64,000 nucleotides of DNA from Mucilaginibacter cryoferens. GTDB taxonomy: Bacteria > Bacteroidota > Bacteroidia > Sphingobacteriales > Sphingobacteriaceae. Under the pieces are notes generated by a model. The model made no database searches. It had not been told where the DNA came from and was given only the letters and a program-made list of their open reading frames with translations. This document shows, in pieces, positions 26,469 through 34,464 of the stretch. The first letter of the stretch is position 1; each line of letters opens with the position of its first letter. A program made the translations under genes and the position numbers. Location of the stretch: contig NZ_JACHCR010000001.1 in assembly GCF_014205845.1 (NCBI RefSeq), positions 124,001 through 188,000 on the forward strand, written 5' to 3'.

Positions 26469-27869
26469 ATGCAAGAGGTAACCGTATCCTGGCTTAAATC
26501 GCTCGAGGCTTTAGAGCATGTTCCGGATGATCAGCTGCAATGGCTGATAGATAATAGTGAATACCACACATTTGAGGATGGCACCATGCTCAACGAACCG
26601 GGCAAACCCATGACCGGCCCACATATAATTATTGAAGGCAGCATGCGTTTTTACATGCTGCAAAGCCGTGGCAGGCGGGATTTTGTTGCCGTTGGGCCCG
26701 GCAATATAACAGGCTATCTTCCTTTTTCGCGGGGACTCATCTCCAAAGGTTTCGCTGAAGCTATTGGCGATCTGCATGTATTAAGCTTCCCTACCGAGCG
26801 GATCACCGAGATGATCAAAGGCCATTTTGAGCTAACCCAGGCACTGGTACATATCATGACCAATCGCGTACGCGATTTTACTGCCCTGCAACAGCAAAAC
26901 GAAAAAATGATGGCGCTGGGTAAGCTATCGGCCGGTTTGGCGCATGAGCTTAACAACCCGGCATCGGCCATTGTGCGCGATTCTACCTCGCTTAGCAAGC
27001 ATTTACAGCTGGCGCCAAATGCCGTTAAGGGCATGTTTGCCATAAAAATGGATCACGAGCAGGTTGATGGCGTAACCAACGAAATGTTTAAAATTTTGGG
27101 AGCTAAAGATCAACCCCGCCTGAGCCTTAAACAACGTACCCAACGCGAAGATGAGATAAGCGAGTGGCTTGATGAAAATGAAATAGAAAACGCTTATGAA
27201 ATAGCCGAAAGCTTTGTAGATTTTAACTTTAAGATCGAAAACTTCGAGGCTTTAAAAAGCTATATCCCTAAGGAGTTTTTATCAACCATTATTAACTGGA
27301 TGAGTAACAAGCTGGTGGCCGAAAAGATGATCCTCGATATACAGGAATCATCCAAGCGGATTGCCGAACTGGTAAGTTCGGTTAAAACCTTCACGCATAT
27401 GGATCGCGGGCAGGATAAACAATATGCCGATATTCATATTGGTATTACCAATACACTTACCATGCTGGGCTACAAAATAAAAAAGGGCAACATTACCGTT
27501 GTTGAAGATTTTGACCGAACTTTGCCCGAAGTTAAAGCACTGATAGGCGAACTTAACCAGGTTTGGACAAACCTTATCGATAACGCACTTGATGCCATGG
27601 AACCGGCAGGCAAAGGCACGCTTACCATTAAAACCCGGCGCGACCGCGAGTTTGTTGAAGTTTTTATTGTTGACGATGGCCCCGGAATACCCGAAGATAT
27701 TGTAAGCCAGATATTTGATCCTTTTTTTACCACCAAAGATATGGGCAAAGGCACAGGGATGGGGCTTGAAGTGGTACAACGCATAGTAAAACAACATCGC
27801 GGATCTATAAAAGTAAAATCGCAACCTGGGTTTACCGTTTTTAATGTTTGCTTCCTGATTGATGGATAG
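26469..27869 (+). CDS. soluble histidine kinase with cyclic-nucleotide-binding-like sensor
   Basis: The 466-residue protein has no membrane helix. Residues about 10-130 form a CAP/cNMP-binding-like beta-roll (FEDGTMLNEPGKPMTGPHIIIEGSMRFY, then FVAVGPGNITGYLPF). A coil (FTALQQQNEKMMALGKLSAGLAHELNNPASAI) contains His159 as phospho-acceptor, and the ATPase domain has NLIDNALDAM, VDDGPGIPE and GTGMGLEVVQ. There is no HTH, so the beta-roll serves as a sensor. It lies 52 bp upstream of the receiver/reductase fusion, its probable phosphorylation partner. The ligand (nucleotide, haem or redox signal) cannot be told from sequence. Confidence 0.92.
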   Translation: MQEVTVSWLKSLEALEHVPDDQLQWLIDNSEYHTFEDGTMLNEPGKPMTGPHIIIEGSMRFYMLQSRGRRDFVAVGPGNITGYLPFSRGLISKGFAEAIGDLHVLSFPTERITEMIKGHFELTQALVHIMTNRVRDFTALQQQNEKMMALGKLSAGLAHELNNPASAIVRDSTSLSKHLQLAPNAVKGMFAIKMDHEQVDGVTNEMFKILGAKDQPRLSLKQRTQREDEISEWLDENEIENAYEIAESFVDFNFKIENFEALKSYIPKEFLSTIINWMSNKLVAEKMILDIQESSKRIAELVSSVKTFTHMDRGQDKQYADIHIGITNTLTMLGYKIKKGNITVVEDFDRTLPEVKALIGELNQVWTNLIDNALDAMEPAGKGTLTIKTRRDREFVEVFIVDDGPGIPEDIVSQIFDPFFTTKDMGKGTGMGLEVVQRIVKQHRGSIKVKSQPGFTVFNVCFLIDG

Positions 27870-27921
27870 CCAAACATTTTTTTGAAGAAACTATTAATAA
27901 ATTTACCTGTAGCAGTTCCCT

Positions 27922-29583
27922 ATGAATCGACCGATAATATTTTCAATTGATGATGATCCGCAGGTACTACGGTCCATTAGCCGCGATTTAAGAGCGCAGT
28001 ATAGCAAAGAGTACAAAATATTAAGCACAACATCGGCCCAGGAAGCCCTGGAAACCCTTACCGAACTTAAAAATGGCTCGGATGTGGTAGCCCTGTTTTT
28101 GTGCGACCAGCGTATGCCCGAGATGGAGGGCGTTAAATTTTTAGAGAAAGCAAAAAAAGTATATCCCGATGCCAAGCGTGTATTGCTTACGGCATATTCT
28201 GATACCGAAGCGGCTATAAAGGCCATTAACGATGTTCAGCTGGATTATTACCTCATGAAACCATGGGACCCGCCAGAAGAAAAACTGTTTCCGGTAATAA
28301 ACGATTTACTTGAAGACTGGCACAACAGCTACATCCCCGAATTTGTGGGTATTAAACTGGTAGGTTACCAGTTTTCGCCGCAATCGCACGTGATAAAAGA
28401 CTACCTGGCCGGTAACCTTATCCCTTACCGCTGGCTGGATATCGAAAAAAATGTTGATGCAGGCACCTTATTGGCGCTTAACAATCTATCAACAGATTGC
28501 CTGCCTATGGTGTTTTTTGAGGATGGAAGTTTTCTGCAAAAACCAAGCATACAGGGCATAGCAGCCAAACTGGAAAAAAACACGCAAACCTTAACCGATG
28601 TTTACGACGTAGTAATTATAGGTGCAGGCCCTGCTGGTCTGGCCGCGGCCGTTTACGGCGCATCTGAAGGATTAAAAACCCTGCTGATAGAGCGCAAAGC
28701 ACCAGGCGGGCAGGCGGGTACAAGCTCGCGCATTGAAAACTACCTGGGTTTTCCGGCAGGCCTAAGCGGTGCCGATTTAACCCGGCGAGCCATAACACAG
28801 GCCATGCGTTTGGGTGCCGAGTTTTTATCGCCGCAATCTGTTAGTGATATTAAACAAAAGGACGGCTATAAAACTATTATACTGGATGACGGCCCCGAAA
28901 TTATAAGTCGTACGGTGGTAATTACCACAGGTGTTGATTACCGTAAGCTGGAGGTTAAAGGTGTAGAGAATTTTACAGGAGCCGGTATTTACTACGGTGC
29001 CGCCACTACCGAGGCTTCGGCTTGCACCGGTAAGGATGTATATGTTATTGGCGGGGGTAACTCGGCTGGGCAGGCAGCTATGCACCTTTCCAAATATGCC
29101 GACAAAGTACATATTGTTATTCGCAGAGAAGATTTGGTGGCAACCATGTCGGCCTATTTGATTACACAGATAAGCGAAACGCCGAATATAGAAGTGCTTG
29201 CCAACACCGAAATAACCGAAGCCCATGGCAGCAACTGCCTGGAAAAACTGACGATCAAAAATTGCAAAACACAGGAAACTGTTACCAATAAGGCGGCGGC
29301 CCTGTACATATTTATTGGTGCTAAACCTTATACCGATTGGATAAAGCTCGACATTATTAAAAACAACAAGGATTTTATTGAAACTGGCCGCGAACTACGC
29401 AGCTACGAGAATTTTAATAAGGTGTGGAAGCTTAAGCGCGATCCATTTTTATTGGAAACCAGCTGCTCGGGTATATTTGCTGCCGGCGACGTACGTGCAG
29501 GGGCTATGAACAGGGTTGCATCTGCCGTAGGCGAAGGCTCTATGGCGATTAGTTTTGTACACAAATATTTAGCAGAAGTTTAA
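27922..29583 (+). CDS. response regulator fused to glutaredoxin-like and thioredoxin-reductase-like domains
   Basis: The 553-residue protein has three parts. The receiver (1-125) has acidic pocket Asp10-12, phospho-acceptor Asp62 in LCDQRMP, Thr90 and Lys113. Residues about 143-220 read like a glutaredoxin fold (KLVGYQFSPQSHVIKDYL, then LIPYRWLDIEKN and LPMVFFEDGS), but the usual CPxC is SPQS (152-155). Residues 225-553 are a low-Mr thioredoxin-reductase fold with VIIGAGPAGL (FAD), VIGGGNSAGQA (NADPH) and GIFAAGDV. The CxxC expected before the NADPH loop is replaced by GAATTEA (359-365). So an NAD(P)H flavoenzyme is likely, but not a classical disulfide reductase. Fused regulators of this type are known from databases; their role is unsettled. 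Confidence 0.9.
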   Translation: MNRPIIFSIDDDPQVLRSISRDLRAQYSKEYKILSTTSAQEALETLTELKNGSDVVALFLCDQRMPEMEGVKFLEKAKKVYPDAKRVLLTAYSDTEAAIKAINDVQLDYYLMKPWDPPEEKLFPVINDLLEDWHNSYIPEFVGIKLVGYQFSPQSHVIKDYLAGNLIPYRWLDIEKNVDAGTLLALNNLSTDCLPMVFFEDGSFLQKPSIQGIAAKLEKNTQTLTDVYDVVIIGAGPAGLAAAVYGASEGLKTLLIERKAPGGQAGTSSRIENYLGFPAGLSGADLTRRAITQAMRLGAEFLSPQSVSDIKQKDGYKTIILDDGPEIISRTVVITTGVDYRKLEVKGVENFTGAGIYYGAATTEASACTGKDVYVIGGGNSAGQAAMHLSKYADKVHIVIRREDLVATMSAYLITQISETPNIEVLANTEITEAHGSNCLEKLTIKNCKTQETVTNKAAALYIFIGAKPYTDWIKLDIIKNNKDFIETGRELRSYENFNKVWKLKRDPFLLETSCSGIFAAGDVRAGAMNRVASAVGEGSMAISFVHKYLAEV

Positions 29584-29596
29584 CAACACCCACAAC

Positions 29597-29869
29597 ATGC
29601 AGGACGAGGAAATTTGCCAGCACCTGGCAGCTGTTACCAATATAAAACAACCACAGGATTACCTATGCGAAGAGTGCATTAAAACACATTCATCGTGGAT
29701 GCACCTGCGTACCTGCCAAACCTGTGGTGTAACCTTGTGCTGCGATAGTTCGCCCAATACCCACATGACCAAACATTTTGAAGCCACCGGCCATCCCGTA
29801 GTGATATCAGCCGAGCCAGGCGAGCGCTGGCTGTGGTGCTATGTAGATGAAGCGATGGCCGACTATTAA
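29597..29869 (+). CDS. UBP-type zinc-finger protein
   Basis: The 90-residue protein is almost entirely a ZnF-UBP domain, the fold that in eukaryotes reads the ubiquitin C-terminus. Zinc ligands are visible: Cys7/His9, Cys24/Cys27, Cys40/Cys43, Cys48-49, His56, His60 and His66 (e.g. YLCEECIKTH, RTCQTCGVTLCC, HMTKHFEATGHPV). It starts 13 bp after the fused receiver/reductase gene and is the third gene of that cluster. Bacteria lack ubiquitin, so the ligand is unknown; a protein C-terminus is one idea. It is followed by an inverted repeat. Confidence 0.9.
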   Translation: MQDEEICQHLAAVTNIKQPQDYLCEECIKTHSSWMHLRTCQTCGVTLCCDSSPNTHMTKHFEATGHPVVISAEPGERWLWCYVDEAMADY

Positions 29870-29875
29870 TAATTG

Positions 29876-29986
29876 GATATGCAGATGAATTTTGGATGTG
29901 CAGATGTGCAAATTTCAGATGGGCAGATGGAGCGGCACATTTAAAATCTGCACATCTGCACATCCAAAATCTGAAATCTGCACATC
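29876..29986. repeat. inverted repeat of GTGCAGAT words
   Basis: Perfect 21-base arms lie at 29890-29910 and 29949-29969 around a 38-base spacer, with imperfect extensions on both sides (GATATGCAGATG left, ATCTGCACATC right). It fills the space between the zinc-finger gene and the convergent DoxX gene and may also terminate both. Confidence 0.8.
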
Positions 29987-29993
29987 AACAAAT

Positions 29994-30425
29994 CTATCCT
30001 TCCAGGTACTTATCCAGCGAGATGGGACCCGAGCCAATGATGGTAAACAGCAGCAGTAGAATCAGCGCTGTAACAGATGGCCACGCCACGGCATTAATAG
30101 GTTCCTGGAAAATACCGGTTAAAAATACTGCACCCAAAACTATCGGGATCTGAATGATGGATGCCAGCCGGGTAAGTATCCCCAAAGCTATCAATATACC
30201 ACCAACCATGTGGGCAAAGGTTACATAGTAAACCACTACCATCAACAAATCGGGCGCCACATTTATAGCATTCTGGCTCTCTATAATGTTACGTAGATAG
30301 GCCGTGTTATCCATAAACGCAATACCCTTCAATAATAAAAATACGCCAAGCGCAATACGGATGAAATCGAGAATTTTAGGGTGATGAGCATCCCCCCAAT
30401 GTTCAATTTTATGAACCACATTCAT
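29994..30425 (-). CDS. DoxX-family membrane protein
   Basis: The 143-residue protein has four predicted transmembrane helices (ILDFIRIALGVFLLLKGIAF near 18-37, then helices near 60-80, 88-105 and 115-133) and the DoxX-like HMVGGILIALGILTRLASII segment. DoxX proteins are small quinone- or thiol-linked membrane proteins; in mycobacteria a relative works with thiol and oxidative-stress enzymes. It is convergent with the redox/kinase cluster rather than part of it. Function uncertain. Confidence 0.88.
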   Translation of the reverse strand: MNVVHKIEHWGDAHHPKILDFIRIALGVFLLLKGIAFMDNTAYLRNIIESQNAINVAPDLLMVVVYYVTFAHMVGGILIALGILTRLASIIQIPIVLGAVFLTGIFQEPINAVAWPSVTALILLLLFTIIGSGPISLDKYLEG

Positions 30426-30759
30426 TACAGCCTCCTTTTTTAAAGGTTAATTGGATTTTGAGCAAACAAGGGAGTTTACGGGACAAACAGCCTGCATGTG
30501 CTATATATAAATATAGTAACAAACTTGTTGTAAATGCAAATTGTTTTAAAATTACCGGTTAAAAATCAAACTATTTCTGTTTGATTTATTAATAGCCCAA
30601 CAAATTACAAAATTTGCAAAAAAGTAAACTCTAAGCTAAAAATCTGATCGTGATAAATACTCTCAAAAAGTAATGCCGGTTATTGGGGTGGGCGGCAACC
30701 TTTTCCAGGGTATTAAACATGCATATTTCAACGTAATTTTCAAACTTAAACCCGGCCTC
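30426..30759. other. 334-bp intergenic region
   Basis: No gene is supported. On the minus strand, directly after the TAA of the nucleotidase gene, the same frame stays open for about 43 codons (to about 30631) and contains a protein-like FNTLEKVAAHPNNRHYFLR stretch. It has no start of its own except an ATG near 30720 and could be chance or a decayed remnant. The rest is AT-rich and probably holds the DoxX promoter. Confidence 0.4.
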
Positions 30760-31314
30760 TTATGCCTGATCATTAAAACTTTCGAAAAGCGCTAATACTT
30801 CCTGCCAGTTGTGTACCCGTGTATGATGGTGCTGCCTAAGATTATGATGCGCATTAAACATAATTGCCTTGCCGCTGCAAAAGTCGAGGTTTTTACAATG
30901 ATCATCAATCATGTAATCGGTATCAATAATGCTTTTATCACCACACATTACAATATTGCGCCACCCGATAAACGGAAAATGCTCCCCTAACCATTCTATT
31001 TTCTCTAATAATGATAAAGGAAACTCTGTGGCGGCCGAAACAATATAAAGCTCGTATTGCTCTGCTAACTTTTTTACTGCTTCAATCGCTCCAGGCATTA
31101 CCTCAAGGGTTCTGAAAAAACCAGGAACATTCAACATTTTCTTTGTGGCACTATCTTCCGGGAATGCCTCAGCACCAGACAGACCTTGTATGGCTTCAAC
31201 AGTAGTAGTAATACCATAGGTTTGTTCATAATATTTAACCAGCTGTGATTCTACATCAGCAATAACTCCATCCATATCTATAGCGATGGTTTTTCTCTTA
31301 CTTTGCGTTTTCAT
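30760..31314 (-). CDS. HAD-family 5'(3')-deoxyribonucleotidase-like phosphatase
   Basis: I start this at the ATG at 31314 (184 residues: MKTQSKRKTIAIDMDGVIAD…); the frame's further extension starts at a TTG inside the operator region. DMDGVIAD gives the nucleophile and acid Asp pair of the HAD fold, YIVSAATEFP motif II, and DTDYMIDDH the motif IV acidic pair. The 5'-nucleotidase type C family dephosphorylates (deoxy)nucleoside monophosphates. It is divergent from the DeoR-type regulator gene and shares two ATTGCAA palindromes with it, so it is likely part of that regulon. Confidence 0.87.
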   Translation of the reverse strand: MKTQSKRKTIAIDMDGVIADVESQLVKYYEQTYGITTTVEAIQGLSGAEAFPEDSATKKMLNVPGFFRTLEVMPGAIEAVKKLAEQYELYIVSAATEFPLSLLEKIEWLGEHFPFIGWRNIVMCGDKSIIDTDYMIDDHCKNLDFCSGKAIMFNAHHNLRQHHHTRVHNWQEVLALFESFNDQA

Positions 31315-31332
31315 GCTACAAAACAAACAAAA

Positions 31333-31350
31333 ATTGCAACTATTTGCAAT
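31333..31350. promoter_or_regulatory. candidate DeoR operator 1 (ATTGCAA-N4-TTGCAAT)
   Basis: A perfect 7-bp inverted repeat with a 4-base centre, placed between the divergent nucleotidase (ATG 31314) and DeoR-type (ATG 31381) genes. The same core recurs at 31363-31380 and at 34403-34410. Confidence 0.6.
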
Positions 31351-31362
31351 TTTATTTTTATT

Positions 31363-31380
31363 ATTGCACAATATTGCAAT
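31363..31380. promoter_or_regulatory. candidate DeoR operator 2
   Basis: ATTGCA and TGCAAT form an inverted repeat around CAATAT, ending directly at the base before the DeoR-type start codon. A bound repressor here would block its own transcription or translation start. Confidence 0.55.
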
Positions 31381-32130
31381 ATGATAAGAGAAGAACGTTT
31401 ACAGATAATTTTAGATCATGTATCCAAAGATCAGCGGGTATTACTTACAGAATTAAGTGAGCATTTAAACGTATCTGAAGATACCATAAGGCGGGATATT
31501 AAGGTACTTGCAGACCAAAACCTGCTAACCGCCGTACGGGGCGGGGCGGTTGCCCATTCCCCCATTCCACATCATTTCAGGGCGAGAGAAAAGCACGATG
31601 TTGCGTCTAAAAATGTAATTGCTTCAAAGGCATTAAGCTTTTTAAAAGAAGGCCAGGTGGTACTTTTTGATGGAGGAACCTCAACACTGGCGGTAGCCAA
31701 AAGCATACCGTTGGATTTAAAGATCACTGTAGTAACCAACAGCTTCCCGGTGGCAAACGCGCTGGAAGATCACCCCGCGGTTGAAGTTATTTTTGCAGGT
31801 GGCCGGTTATATAAATCTTCGTTCACCACAGTTGGCCACGAAACCATCCAGGCTTTCAGAAACATCAGGGCCGACCTCTGCCTCTTTGGTGTTTGCAGCA
31901 TCCACCCTACTATTGGCTTAACCACCAGGGATTACGAAGAGGCCGAGATCAAAAAGATAATGATCTCTGTATCTAAACAAACTATCGCTTTATCTACCAT
32001 AGAAAAGATAAACACTGCCGACTCCTACTATATATGCCCTGTTACCGAATTGGATACCATCATCACCGATGTATCACCAACCGACGAACAACTTTTGATT
32101 TACAAAGAGGCAGGAATAACCATTATTTAA
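31381..32130 (+). CDS. DeoR-family transcriptional regulator
   Basis: The ATG at 31381 gives 249 residues starting MIREERLQIILDHVSKDQ. The winged HTH is typical (VLLTELSEHLNVSEDTIRRDI, residues about 20-42), followed by the VRGGAVAH linker and a sugar-phosphate-sensing DeoRC domain (LFDGGTSTLAVAK, VTNSFPVANAL, VEVIFAGGRLY and the LTTRDYEEAEIKK segment). DeoR proteins usually repress until a phosphorylated sugar binds. Palindromic ATTGCAA sites overlap its own promoter. It is 10 bp upstream of the MFS gene, so regulator and transporter form one operon. Confidence 0.93.
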   Translation: MIREERLQIILDHVSKDQRVLLTELSEHLNVSEDTIRRDIKVLADQNLLTAVRGGAVAHSPIPHHFRAREKHDVASKNVIASKALSFLKEGQVVLFDGGTSTLAVAKSIPLDLKITVVTNSFPVANALEDHPAVEVIFAGGRLYKSSFTTVGHETIQAFRNIRADLCLFGVCSIHPTIGLTTRDYEEAEIKKIMISVSKQTIALSTIEKINTADSYYICPVTELDTIITDVSPTDEQLLIYKEAGITII

Positions 32131-32140
32131 TTACTACAAC

Positions 32141-33302
32141 GTGAAAAAAAGTTTATTACCGCTTACACTGGGCGGCCTTGGAATAGGAACCACCGAATTT
32201 GTGATGATGGGCATGCTGCCCGATATAGCCAAAGATTTTCATACAAGCATCCCGGTTGCCGGACACCTGATATCGGCTTATGCCCTGGGTGTTGTAATAG
32301 GTGCCCCATTATTAGTTGCATTTACCAGTAACTACGCTCCCAAAAAGATCCTTACAGCACTGATGATCATTTTTACCGTTTTTAATGCCTGTTCTGCCTT
32401 TGCGCCTAATCATTACTTTTTGCTTTTCTCGCGCTTGCTGGCGGGGCTGCCACATGGTGCTTTCTTTGGCGTTGGATCGGTAGTGGCAACCCGGCTGGCC
32501 GACAAAGGCAAACAGGCGCAAGCTATATCTATTATGTTTTTAGGATTAACTATAGCTAACGGTGCCTTTAGGCACATATATTGGCCATCACTATTCCTGG
32601 CGTTACACTTTCGGGCTAATAGCATTTATCGGCCTTATAACACTGGTTTTTATTCAGTTATGGCTACCGCAACTTCAGCCCAACCGCACGGGAAATATCA
32701 GGTCTGAAATGGCGTTTTTTAAGAAAAAAGAAGCCTGGTTAATTATAGGGCTCACCGCCATAGGTACAGGAGGCCTGTTTGCCTGGATAAGTTACATAGC
32801 CCCGCTAATGACAGACGTATCCGGATTTTCGGCAGGCAGCGTGCCCTACGTGCTTATTTTAGCCGGCTTTGGGATGGTTGTAGGCAATGTTTTGGGCGGC
32901 AAGCTAGCAGACAAGGTATCGCCCGTAAAAGCTTGTTTAATATTGCTGATAGCCATGGCGGTATCGCTCATTATTATCTTTTTCATATCAGAAAACAAGA
33001 TACTATCGCTGTTAATGACCTTTGTTGCAGGAAGCCTTTCTATGGCCATTGGCTCTCCTATCCAAACGTTGATGATCAATACCGCTAAGGGGGCAGAAAT
33101 GCTTGGCGCAGCGGCTACCCAGGCGGCTTTTAATATTGGCAATGCCCTTGGCGCGTTTCTTGGTGGTTTACCCATAGCCTGGGGACTCGGCTACACTTCC
33201 CCCGAAATTGTAGGCACGCTAATGGCAGCCACCGGCGCGGTTATAGCAATGATACTGGTAAACCAGCAAAAAGCGGTTGAAAAAAACTTATTGCCGGTGT
33301 AA
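32141..33302 (+). pseudogene. MFS sugar/arabinose-efflux-like transporter, frameshifted
   Basis: The reading frame starts with GTG at 32141 and encodes the first half of a 12-helix MFS transporter of the AraJ/YdhP type (LTLGGLGIGTTEFVMMGMLPDIA; AGLPHGAFFGVGSV). After IMFLGLTIAN near 32560 the frame runs into unrelated sequence and stops at 32707. The expected continuation, VPLGTYIGHHYSWRYTFG, appears in the next frame from 32562 and runs to the normal C-terminus at 33302. The shift equals one extra base or a net loss of two or eight; the family usually has about three more residues (such as VxG) here, which favours an eight-base deletion. A sequencing error remains possible. Confidence 0.85.
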
Positions 33303-33395
33303 ACAATGTTTATTCTATCCCAACCCTTTCATTTAAACCGGGGTCACCTGCTCTAAATGTAGTTTCACAGGATAGTAACAATGTTGCTCCGGTCG

Positions 33396-34385
33396 CTACA
33401 GATCATATTCCTTTAACCACCCCTTTAAAGTGGTCAGGTCTTTCTGTACAGCAGCCGTAAATGCATCCTGGCTTATGCTTAATTGTTTGGCACCATCCTG
33501 TGCACCGCCAAGCTCATATTCGCAGTGCAAGCTCATGGGACCGTTTATCTTTTGTTCCTTTAATATACTAAAATATTTTGGAAAATCCACCATCCCTTCG
33601 CCTAAAGGCACACTTTTCACCTGCCACTTGCCATCTTTTTTTTCCCAGTAAAAATCTTTAACGTTAATAGTTTTAATACGCGGAATAAGTGTTTGTATAG
33701 AGGTTGGCCAGGTATCGGCCCCCTCGGTGGTGGCATGCCTTACATCATATTGGCAACCAATTAACCCGGGATCTGTGCCTTCCATGCCCAGCCACAGGTC
33801 CCAAACAGATGCACCAAACAACTCACCAGAATGATTTTGGTAAGCGCCATGTATATTATATTGCTTATTAAGCACTTCAAGAACCATAAACTGCTTGTTA
33901 ATCGCTTTCAGGTTTTCGGGAATACTGATATTTTTATTATAATCAAACCAGGCCATGCGGTAATATTTAATGCCCAATGCCGATGCTGCTTTTAAAATAT
34001 CGCGGGCATATTTTTCATCCGGCGATTTGATATTGGTTACTATCGAATAAACTTTTAAACCCGCTTTTTCTACAGCAGCTACCGCCCTTGGCAGATCGGC
34101 CGCTACATTTTCGGGCAGTACATGCCCGTCGGGCCTTACAGTAAGATCTACCCCATCAAAACCCATACTGGCGGCCAATGCTGCCATTTCTGTATAATTG
34201 AGCCAGTGCAGGTGTTTGGAGAAGATGCTTACTTTGATCTTTCCGTTAGCCAGAAATTGGCTATTATGAGCAGAAGTTGCAGTTTGTAACAGGCTTTTGC
34301 CCGAGGCATTAAACCCGAGGGCCATACCCGCAGTTGCCATTGTTGCCGCGGCAATAAACTTCTTGCGACTGATAGTATCATCCAT
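33396..34385 (-). CDS. exported TIM-barrel protein of the sugar phosphate isomerase/epimerase family
   Basis: The start at 34385 gives 329 residues (MDDTISRKKFIAAATMATAGMAL…). The beginning has a Tat/Sec-like leader (SRKKF, then hydrophobic) as in many secreted Bacteroidota oxidoreductases and isomerases. The xylose-isomerase-like barrel is recognisable from MGFDGVDLTVRPDGHVLPE, YRMAWFDYNKN, YQNHSGELFG (metal-ligand region), CQYDVRHAT and SLHCEYELGG. The substrate is unknown. An ATTGCAAT palindrome lies 18 bp upstream of the ATG, linking it to the DeoR-type regulator. Confidence 0.85.
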   Translation of the reverse strand: MDDTISRKKFIAAATMATAGMALGFNASGKSLLQTATSAHNSQFLANGKIKVSIFSKHLHWLNYTEMAALAASMGFDGVDLTVRPDGHVLPENVAADLPRAVAAVEKAGLKVYSIVTNIKSPDEKYARDILKAASALGIKYYRMAWFDYNKNISIPENLKAINKQFMVLEVLNKQYNIHGAYQNHSGELFGASVWDLWLGMEGTDPGLIGCQYDVRHATTEGADTWPTSIQTLIPRIKTINVKDFYWEKKDGKWQVKSVPLGEGMVDFPKYFSILKEQKINGPMSLHCEYELGGAQDGAKQLSISQDAFTAAVQKDLTTLKGWLKEYDL

Positions 34386-34402
34386 AAACTTTATAAATTG
34401 GT

Positions 34403-34410
34403 ATTGCAAT
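34403..34410. promoter_or_regulatory. ATTGCAAT palindrome upstream of the TIM-barrel gene
   Basis: The 8-bp palindrome shares the core of the two sites next to the DeoR-type gene, 18 bp upstream of the ATG at 34385. On its own it could be chance; its position makes a shared regulon plausible. Confidence 0.4.
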
Positions 34411-34464
34411 ATAATAAAGCAGGATGGATTTTTTGCAGGAGAAGACGTTGCAGTTTACAAGCAA

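Noticed and set aside
31303..31380. An upstream extension of the DeoR-type gene
   Set aside because: It would cover the operator palindromes and the divergent nucleotidase start; the family N-terminus begins at the ATG at 31381.
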